Source: Thalassia testudinum (lineage: Eukaryota > Streptophyta > Magnoliopsida > Alismatales > Hydrocharitaceae). From it: a stretch of 64,000 bases of DNA. Below are positions 55,503 through 64,000 of the stretch, piece by piece. The notes under the pieces are model-generated. The model had not been told where the DNA came from, ran no database searches, and saw only the letters and a list, made by a program, of their open reading frames with translations. The translations under genes and the position numbers were made by a program. Where the stretch lies: NCBI GenBank assembly GCA_037157565.1, contig JAZHRO010000019.1, positions 64,478,501-64,542,500 of the forward strand. Reading direction: 5' to 3'. Numbering within the stretch: position 1 is the first letter of the stretch; every line of letters starts with the position of its first letter.

Positions 55503-58245
55503 TGATGAGAACCTCATCATGAGCCATAACTAGCTCATTTTGACCCAATACAAAGGATAAAAGCTCCTACATATCTCAAGGAAAGGCTTAACTCAGAGAA
55601 TTCTGAGTTTGAGAAGAAAACCAGTCATAAGGGGTAAAAGTGCAATTTTACCAGTATAATCTGCATACAGGGTAATTCAGGGCCCAAACACAGGTCAAAA
55701 CAGCTTAATAAGAATAAAAGTGGGATGAGATGATCTAGCAAGGGCTACAGCACTTCCAAGGAACCAAATGATAATCTGTAACCCTAAAACAACCCACTTC
55801 AATTCACAAGGTTCGAGGCAAAGTAAAAATAGAATAAACCCTCTAAAATTCATAGAAAAATAATCTCTAGGGTTTAGAACCTTCAATTTGGCCTTTAGAA
55901 CCCATTTTGACCTACATTGAGAACCATGCCCAATTAATAACTTAATTTGGGTCTTTACGCAAATTGACCGGTCAAACAAGGTTTAATATGAAAATGAAAT
56001 TTACCATCAGATTCCTTAGGTTCTAATTAGTCATGTATAAAAACTTGAGCCTAAGAAGAAACCTCCTTGACCGACTTTACACTTTGGTCCTCATATATTT
56101 ACTCTTTGGCCCTCAACTTTTGAACCCTCGCATTTTGGCCCCTAACTCTCCTTCGTTCTTTGCAAACAGGTCCCTCCTGCAAAACCCTGCCAGCACCATG
56201 CTCCGGCGACCTTGCGCGGAGCATGGCGCCGCACAGGGTAAGGTGGAGGACCTGGCATGTGTACCGGGGGTGCCCTGCGTCGTCAGCCGTCGCAGGAGCA
56301 CCCCCATGATCAGTGCAGCCCCCCATACCGGCCGTGCGAACGCACGGACGGTATGGGTTCGTACTCCGACCATGCTCCGGCGAGGGAGACACGTCGTCTC
56401 CCTCCGCCTTCCTCCCTGCTTCATCCCTATAAATACCCCCCGCCGCTCCACCGACGACGGCAGCCTGGATCTGACGGAGAAAACCCCCAGCTTTCTTCTC
56501 TTCTTCCTCCGGCAGACGCTCACCAGCTCCGGCGACTTCCTCCCCCTCCACCTCGTCGCTCTGCCGCAATACCAGCAGCGGAGACTTCCTCCCCTGTTCT
56601 TCCCGCGCCACGCCGCACCCAGCTGGCGCCTCTCCAGCCCTCTGCTCGCCGCCGCCCCTCTCCCTGAGCATCGTCTTCTCCGGCGACAGTCGATACGACT
56701 GTCGCCCTGTTCCTCCCCCTTCGTCCCTGCAGTTAAGTTAGACCTACTCCCCTTCTCCTCCTCTTTCTTTCCCCGCTTTCGATTTAGTCAATTAAGCCCT
56801 CTACCGACCCTGTTCACCCTCATCCTCTCCGCCTCCGACCACCCTCCGGCGAGCCGCTCCCATCACCTCAGCGACCCACACGGCTCGCCGACCACCGCAG
56901 AACTTCCGCCTCCTCACCCTGATCCTCTTCCGCCCCTCCACTTCCCACCAAACACCCTCTGCAGATCCACCGAACACACCCACTCCCTCGCTCACAGTTT
57001 GACCTAGGACGACCAGTTAGCTCCATCTCGCCCCCTGCAGACCCCCTGACCACCTTCGCCGTGCCACGGCGAAGGTCCCCCGCCTGTCTGATTTGGCCGA
57101 GAGGCCGTGCTATTGATTTCAGGTTCCAGGCCTTGACCGCCATTGGCGAGGAAGCTCGAAGCTTGCTCGAGGTTGCTCCAAGCCTAGATATCCCAGGTTG
57201 AAGAGCCACGGCCAGCGCGGAAGAGTCTTGTGCACACACCCCGGCCCTCAATTGGAGTTGCGCGCCTCAACAGCTGTTGCAATTGGAAGCGCCATCCCTG
57301 CTGCAGGCGTGAGAGAAACGGGTGCGCGGATAGTCCCACCTCGGAACCTTCTGAAGCCACACACCCACATAAATTGAAAAACTGCCTTATGCTGTTTGCC
57401 TCAGTTACCACGGGGTGAGGTCCCTCTCACCCGACCCGACCCGACTCGGCCTCGTCCGTGACCACGCTCCGCGGACCTGGCCCGACCCGATTAGACTGAC
57501 CTGCACTCCTCGCCCACCACGCACGCCGGTGGGCCTGGACCCGGGCCTGACCCGAACCCGATTACCCGGTAGCGCTCTGGGAGAGCTTCCGAAGAGTGAT
57601 TTCAGAGAGAGAGATACGCGGGGGAGGGGGGTAGAGTAGGTTTTTGCCTCTTGACGAATAAACTCTGAAGTGTGCAGGCCAAAGAAGAAGAAGCAGACCC
57701 GCTGAAGAAGAAGGAGCTGCTGCACTGTAGCGAAGGCATTGTTAAGTCGTCTCAGCACCGGGGCAGACGACGGAAGGTCAGCAGCCAAAGAAGAAGAAGA
57801 CCCGCTAAAGAAGAAGGAAGAGCAACGGCCATCGCGAAAGAAGAAAAAGAGAGGTCAAGGCAGGTGAAGACAAAGAAGAAGAAGGAATGAAGAGAAGCAA
57901 GAAAAGAAGACGATCTGACGAAAAAGAAAGAAAGGAAACAAGGAAGAACAGAAGAAGAAGAGCACGAGGGGAAAATCTGAAGAAAGCAGAAGAAAAAGAA
58001 GAAGAAGAAGAAGAAGAAGAACAGGAAGAACCAAAGACAAAGAGGAAAAGAAGAAGAAGCCAATTTTTCATCTCTCTCTCTCTCTCTTTATTTTTGTAAT
58101 AGAACTTGTATATCTCTAGAATACAACTTGCTCCCTGAGTTCGACCTCGGGAACTCTTTTATTTTCCGAGTAAAAAATTTTATATGAAACGTTGGTAACA
58201 ACCAGCTTTACTACAACGATATAACTGAAACCGACGTTCTCATCA
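55503..58245 (+). repeat. 3' LTR of F
   Basis: Copy of 44677-47419 at an exact offset of 10826, so no indels separate the LTRs. The only difference noticed is T at 57234 in place of C. It is followed by the CACCG target duplication. Confidence 0.97.
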
Positions 58246-60548
58246 CACCGCCTCCAGCGCAACGAGGGGATGCAGAGGAGGAGAGGAGAGTGTGAGTAGG
58301 GAGCCACGGGAGCTCAGAGGAGCTCGTGCGGGAAGAGTCGAGGACGCGTGAGAAGTGGAGGAGCTCGTGGGCAAAAGCCTTGGCCTCCTGCAGCTGCTAG
58401 AGGCGCTGCTGCAGCTCCTGTGGACGAGCTCGCAAAGGAGACAGCTTGCGGGAGAGTTCTGTATACTGGATATTTTCCAGTATCAGATGTCTGGAGCATC
58501 TCCCAGACGTCTGGAGTAGCATAGGGACGTTCAGAGCTGAAGCTGGACATTTGAAAGCACACTTAGTGCCAAGGTACGTGTTTCTGCACGATTTCCGACC
58601 ATGCAAGCCTTACCGCAGGATACTTTTAGCCATTTTTGGCTTTGCACGTGTGCAGGAGACTTTTAGCCATTTTTGGCTCTGCACGTGCGTACGCAAGTGC
58701 AAAGCATTGAAAAAGCACACGGTGCGCCCTTCGAGGCACTTTTAGACATCTCGGCACATCGCCAGACGTCTGATTATACTTCTAGACAACCAGAAGGAGA
58801 GTCCGACATCTGGGACTTCCCTCGGACGATTACAGAGGGGTTCTGACATTTATAGAAGTCACAGGAAACAAAGGGTGAGTTCTGACGTCCTTTAAGACGT
58901 CAAGGTCTAGTCCCAGACGTCTGATTTTGGACAATATGCCGATTTTTGGCCCGTTTACAGCCCAAACGGAATCGGATTTCCGCAAGCGAAGTACCGTTGT
59001 TTTTTGCTTGAGTTTCTCTATGAGTTAGTGTCACTTGTATACAGTTTTAGGCTCGTTTGATGTGGTTGGTCAATTGTATAAGTCTCCAGCCTGTTGAGTA
59101 CGCGGGGCCCGCGGAGGCGACAGGACCTGTGGTTCTCACCTCCATTCCTCCCGTGTCTCCCAGTAGAGTGGTTTGCTTTCATTATAAAGATTTAATAAAA
59201 CTAAGTGCATGTTTAGAATAACTTAATTGAACCCTAGGGCGTGAAATGAACTCCAGGGAAGAAATGAACGAATGTCGCTTGAGCTACACTGCCTTCCTTG
59301 AAATGCATGTTAAACCAAATTGCTAGTAAATGTATTAGTTTATTGATGTGATGCTTTCTTTAGAAAACACGAGCTGCCGATTATGCGAATGAAACCATAA
59401 TGTGAATAGTGAGATCTGAATGTTGGAAATGGAATGAAAGGAATACAAACATGAACCCTACGGGGAAATTAGGAGAACTCCTATATATGGAAAGAACTTA
59501 GTAAGTAGATGGGAAGTGAGCTGGCCCTTGCGTATGCAGTACCAAGGAGAGCAATTGTCCCTTTAGTGTAGAGGGGAGCTAGCCACCCCTTTAGGTTGAG
59601 ACCCAAGGTCATGCCTAATCACTCTACACCAACTTCTGTTTGGCCCTTGTGTACGTGGTACCGAGGTTAGCTACTTAGTGTAGGGAGGGAGCTAGCCACC
59701 CCACGGGGTTAGGACTAGCCACCCTATACCAACTCTTATTAGGCCCACTAGGCAAACCGTGATGGTCGGACGAGAGTACGTGGACTGTGGAGGGCGATAC
59801 ACCTATTCTGAGAGGGCAAGGCCCTGTACTGTTCCATATTGTACCTTTAGGCATACCCGCTAGCGGAAACGACTGACCGCATGCCAATGCAAGATAGCTA
59901 CCCGTGCGCTTATCGCACGTGCCATAATCACCGCTACGTCGCGACCATGACCTCGGGGTGGTTGACTAGGTGTAGGATTACCATGGGGGAATCTTCCGAC
60001 CAGGAGAGCACCACGTGTACATCCTACATCATGGAAAAGACTACAATCAAGATCATTCCCGTGAGGAACAGGCCAGATCAAGAATGATTAGATGAATAAA
60101 AGAGCAAACAAATTATAACTACTTGGTTGAGCTAAATGAAAATGGATAATTAATTAATTGCTTGTCTTGATTACGTGTAAATGGTTGAATTACCACTCTA
60201 CTCAACGTTCGCCGACTCCGGAAATTTTATAACCTTATTCAGGTCAAGGAGTTGAGCAGCCAACAACATCGACTGCAGAGGAAGCTGGGCCCAGTCGAGC
60301 CCAGCCTTAGTGGTTGACGTTTTTTGTTCCTTTACTCCTCTTTTTGTAGTAGTGAGTATTTTGTTATATATAATACTGTTCAGTTACTTTTCCGCTATAC
60401 TTTCCGCTGATGTTGTTGTGATGGCCTGAAATATTATGAGACATTTCATTCTGTTTCCTTTACGCTCTCCGTATTATTTTTTACTTAGTTACATTGTACT
60501 TGTGGTTGTGGTATATTTTTCTGCTTTGGTTATTTTTCGTTGGACGAT
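58246..60548 (+). repeat. Chromovirus solo LTR L6, part 2
   Basis: L6 resumes after F with its leader: hairpin 1 (58459-58486), donor-like AAG/GTACGT (GT at 58574), hairpin 2 near 58889-58925 followed by CCCGTTTACAGCCC, one degenerate CCTAGG unit near 59235, the conserved 3' segment, and acceptor-like CCTTATTCAG near 60233-60242. It is cut at ACGAT (60544-60548) by G. This is the most divergent member of the LTR family here. Confidence 0.88.
58459..58486 (+). other. Conserved leader hairpin 1 (L6 copy, compensated pair)
   Basis: ATACTGGA pairs with TCCAGTAT, extended outward by CTG/CAG with one bulged T. It shares the compensated A-T pair with L7. Confidence 0.65.
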
Positions 60549-63255
60549 TGTTTATCGCGCTGAATCGGTGTTTAAGAGTATTATGTTGTAGTACAGCTGA
60601 AATAGCATTCAAAATAGATATAATTTTATCACTCGAAAAGAATTTCGAGGTTGAACATAGGGAGAAAATTAGTATTTAGAAATCAAGATCAAAACTTAAA
60701 CTGAAAGAAATTGCAATAATAGCAGTATTAAAGTGCAAAAATATGGGAGTAAAATGGTGATGTAGATCACCAAATACTCCTACAATATCACCAAATGATT
60801 CAATATATAAATATGCAATGAGACTAGAATCTATCGTCTGATTCTTTAATCAGATGACTTAAAGTGTCTGATCTCTTTTCTTTCTCTTCTCTGTCTTCTC
60901 CTTCCTTCTTATTCTTCTTTGGCTTTGTTCTGACTTCTTTTGCCTTCACAATTCTTCTCTTTCTCTTCTCTATCTCTCTCTTTATGTTTTGGCTTCTACT
61001 CTTCTTCTTCTTCCTTTGCCTACTGCCTCTGTCTTCTCCTTTCTCTTCTTCTTCTTCTTCATTCTTCTTTCTCTGTCGTCTGCCTTCTCTTCTTCTTTGC
61101 TTTGCCTGCGGTCCTCCTCTCCTTCTTCTTCCTCTTCCTTCAGCTTCTACTATGCCCTTTGAATTCGACTAAGTGTCAAGCTAAACTCTCCAGGACAAAA
61201 CCCCCCTTCCCCTGCATAGCTTTCCTCTTTCTTTCTCTCTTTTCTATTTCAGAACCACTCTCCCAGAGCCTTTAACCAGTTGAGTAATCGGACCAAACGC
61301 AGACCCGGGTCTAGGCTCACCGACGTGTGTGGTGAGCGAGGAGTGAATAGGTCGGGTAGTCGAGTCGTGGCCAAGTCTGCGGGTTATGTCTTGAACGAGT
61401 CCAGTGAGAGGGGGGAGGAGGACCTCACCCTCAGTGTTGGAGGCGAAGAGCCTCTAACACTTTCTCCTTTTATGCTAGTGCGAGTGGTCTTCCACTTCCG
61501 AGGGGGGACTAAATGTCCCACCTTCCCTTCGCGTGCACCTGCAGAGGTTGAGCTCTCAATTGCAGCTGCTGCGAGGGCCTTTGACTCCAATCGAAGGCCT
61601 GAGTACGTGCGTGAAGGTATTCCGTGCAACCTGGGGGTGTAAGCCTAAAACAACAAGGCCTGGAGCTACAGCAAGCTTGCTTCAAGCTTCCCCGTCAATG
61701 GAGGAAGGGCGACGAACTTGAAAACATAAGATTGGCCTCGTTGCCACGTCAAAAAGTTCATAGAGGGTCGCCGGACCACGGCGAAGGTGCTGGGGGTGTT
61801 CGCATGGCTCGGGGGTGCCTGTGCGAGCATGCCTAGGGCACATTGTGTGCGAATGTGTGGGTGTGTTTGGTGAGGTGCGTGAGTGAGTGGCGCAGTGCGT
61901 GGAGTGAGGGGAAGCTTATGGACTTGTCGGTGAGGGTTGGGATGGCCTATGGAGGTGGAGTGGCCTCGCCGGAGTTGGTAGTCGGAGATGGAAGGGATGG
62001 AGGTGATGGAGGTCGGCAGTGGTCGATTTTGGAGGATAAAGGGTGGAGAAGAATGTAGAGGGGAGAGGAAGCTTATCTGGAAGGTGAAGAGACGAAGGGG
62101 GCGAGAGGAGGTGTCAGGTCTGGTGTGGCCGATGCCGGAGACGAAGGTGGCTCCGATGAGTGGAGATTGGCAAGGACGAAGAGAAGGAAACGCTTGTTGG
62201 TACAGCGAGACACGGATGAAGTCAAGGAGGAGAAATCCGCTGCAGGTATGGCGATCGGACAATGAGGAGGAGCAAGGGAGGTCGCCAGACGTCAAGGAAC
62301 CTACGGCCATGAAGGGAAGAGAGGAATTAGGGGTTTTCGCGGCCAAATTCGAGCGTGGAGGAGTCAGGGCGATCTGGGCTTCTTTAAATAGAACTCTAGG
62401 GGTCGGTTAAGGCTCACCAGAGAAGGAAGTCGTTGAGATACTCATATCTCTCATGCAGTCACATGAGAGATTGAGAGGGAATCAGATCTCTCTTCCAATT
62501 TTGGAAGAGATTCTCTGAGCAATCAGGAAGAAATCTCCTTCCCAAACTCACCAGAGTAGGATCCTCTTCTATGATGGTGGAGGGACCTAATTTCAAAAAT
62601 GATGAAGAAGCTAGGGGGCTGTTTGTAAGGATTTTTGAAAGATAGGGGTAGAAATGTAATCAGGTTGAACCTTTCTGCAAACTAGGTCAAGGTAAACTCA
62701 TCTTGGGTCCAAATTTTGGTACAAACCTAATTTGGGCTTAAGGAATCCAATGGTGAAGTTGGATTTTGGGTTTGATCACGTTTGACTAGGAAATTTATGC
62801 AAAAACCCAATCTAGGGCAAATATCTGTCTGAGACCCCAATCTAGGTCAAGATGGGTTCTAATGGCCAAATTAAAGGTTCTAAACCCTAGAGAATATTTT
62901 TGTATGATTTTTAGAGGGTTTAAATAAATTTTATCCTGATCAGAACCTTGTTTAATCAAGTGGGTCTATTTTAGGATTTCAAGAAGTCATTTAATTCATA
63001 AAACTCACACAAACCCTTTTCTGTTAAATCCAACCCACTTGTTATCTTATTAAGACCATTTGACCTTTATTTAGCCCTTGAAAAAATCTGTGGTTGTACT
63101 GCATTGGTAAAATTACAGTTTTACCCTTAGTTTCTTGTGTTTCTCTCAGAAAGGTTATGCAGTGAATTATGACCTTCGGTTGGTTATGTAAAAGCATTTA
63201 TTCTCTTCATTGGATCAAAATGAGCTAATTAGGGCTCATGATGGTGTTCCCATCA
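60549..63255 (-). repeat. Athila-like solo LTR G (reverse orientation)
   Basis: On the minus strand it starts TGATGGGAACACCATCATGAGCC and ends GCGATAAACA, 2707 bp, matching F over the start, the CCCTAGAG and GGGCCAAA-type middle, the pyrimidine/purine tract and the CTCCCTATGTTCAACC U5. The minus-strand TATTTAAA box is at 62383-62390. Flanks ACGAT (60544-60548) and ACGAC (63256-63260) are a target duplication with one C-to-T change. The 226-codon minus frame at 61666-62346 is LTR sequence with no recognisable domain. Confidence 0.9.
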
Positions 63256-63328
63256 ACGACTAGGTCTTGGGATTAGTCGAGGCAGGTCGATCTTAGGTCC
63301 TATAGGGATCTGGGATTGGGTCGTAACA
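63256..63328 (+). repeat. Chromovirus solo LTR L6, part 3 (3' end)
   Basis: ACGACTAGGTCTTGGGATTA to GGGTCGTAACA is the family 3' terminus, continuing L6 after removal of G. It is followed by AGCAC (63329-63333), which matches 44383-44387 exactly. Confidence 0.92.
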
Positions 63329-64000
63329 AGCACCCTCACCGACCATCACCATTTACACCTCCGAAGGAGATTCTTTGAGAGCTACAACCAACCACCACCA
63401 CTGCCCATAAGGTTGGGGCTTTGCTCCAGTGTTCCATGCCAGAGCTTTTGGGATCTGATTGGGGTCGAAAGACCCATATTATTGCACGTAGGACCTTGCT
63501 GGATTGCTTCGCTTCTCTGACGATAGCCACCGCACATGCCGCTTCCGATCGTCGATCAGCCATCACCGTCGAGTCCACAACCCTCCAACGACACCCTTCC
63601 GCCCTTCATCGACGTGATCTGACGGTTGGCGACGAAGGAGATGAACACCTCTGCACACAGGGGCTGATTTGAGGGAAAGAAAAACATCTTAGGGACCCAA
63701 CCACAAGGCTGCAGGGACCAAATCATGATAGAATGAGTCTTTCAAGGACTGATTTGCAATTTTTGTGGATTTGGTTCAAGACTTGGTTTTGAATGAATTT
63801 CTATTGCAATTTCTTACTCAAATATTCTGGATAATTGATGATTTAATGCTTAATTGCATTCACACTTGAGTAATTTATTTTATTGAGCATTAAATAATCT
63901 TTGCACAAGTGTTTGGATTTCATAATTTTGTTCATTAAACAAAGTGTAAAATTGAACTTGTTTGATTTTTAAAAATTGATCTCTAATACAAGCTCATCAA
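63329..64000 (+). repeat. Old Athila-like LTR E, part 3 (runs off the window)
   Basis: Continuous with 44387 once L6 and its guests are removed. It contains AGGGACCCAACCACAAGGC and similar LTR-like text, but no gene. Assignment is by continuity; the 3' end of E is outside the window. Confidence 0.5.

Larger units (their letters stand above)
44677..58245 (+). mobile_element. Full-length young Athila-type Ty3/gypsy element F, 13.6 kb
   Basis: The LTRs (44677-47419, 55503-58245; 2743 bp each) have a perfect 10-bp terminal inverted repeat (TGATGAGAAC/GTTCTCATCA) and differ at only one base that I noticed (C at 46408, T at 57234). Target duplication CACCG is at 44672-44676 and 58246-58250. A tRNA-Asp primer site, Gag-protease, pol and a GGCATGGGGGTA polypurine tract are in order. 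There is no env-like frame. Gag-protease and pol are in different frames. Near-identical LTRs indicate very recent transposition. Confidence 0.97.

Overview
This window is plant nuclear heterochromatin built almost entirely of nested LTR retrotransposons. It holds Ty3/gypsy chromoviruses of the Tekay/Del type (gag, protease, RT, RNase H, integrase, C-terminal chromodomain), Ty3/gypsy Athila-type elements (tRNA-Asp primer site, FMDD reverse transcriptase, very long TGATG...CATCA LTRs) and Ty1/copia Sirevirus-type sequence (TGTTGGTGCTAGC LTR start, initiator-Met primer site, repeated polypurine tracts). No host gene, rRNA, tRNA or CRISPR array was recognised. A flowering plant with a large, TE-rich genome is implied; I cannot name the species.

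Left block (1-26302). The outermost layer is an old reverse-oriented Athila-like LTR (D: 17679-18132 and 25931-26302). It was hit by chromovirus B, of which only the 3' end lies in the window (14597-17678), and by a solo chromovirus LTR (L4: 18133-20093 and 25124-25930). B was hit by Athila-like element C (1-1763 and 12189-14594). C was hit by complete chromovirus A (1764-12188, target duplication CCCTT). L4 was hit by S, a reverse-strand, gag-only Sirevirus derivative (20094-25123, target duplication CTCTG).

Middle block (26303-40551). About 3.7 kb has no recognisable element. It is followed by P (30010-34385), two 2.14-kb chromovirus half-LTRs in head-to-head inverted orientation that share one pol::LTR junction. 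Next come chromovirus LTR L7 (34417-37168), 1.9 kb of unassigned AT-rich DNA, and H, an old reverse-oriented copia LTR (about 39058-40429).

Right block (40552-64000). An old forward Athila-like LTR (E) was hit by two chromovirus solo LTRs: L5 (41530-44046, target duplication CTACG) and L6 (44388-63328, target duplication AGCAC). L6 was itself hit by F, a very young full-length 13.6-kb Athila (44677-58245, target duplication CACCG, LTRs almost identical), and by G, a reverse Athila-like solo LTR (60549-63255).

The most interesting signals are non-coding. (1) Dense arrays of the palindrome AGACGTCT occur in LTRs of two unrelated superfamilies, chromovirus and Sirevirus; in the older copia LTR H a different palindrome, TAATCGATTA-like, fills the equivalent position. 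(2) A leader hairpin is kept in every chromovirus LTR subfamily, with a compensatory T-A to A-T pair change. (3) P looks like an integrated palindromic retroelement DNA with a U5 end on each side. (4) Chromoviruses A and B lack a polypurine tract and carry a duplicated, co-varying 15-bp sequence there instead. All identities, counts and ages were judged by eye and need alignment.
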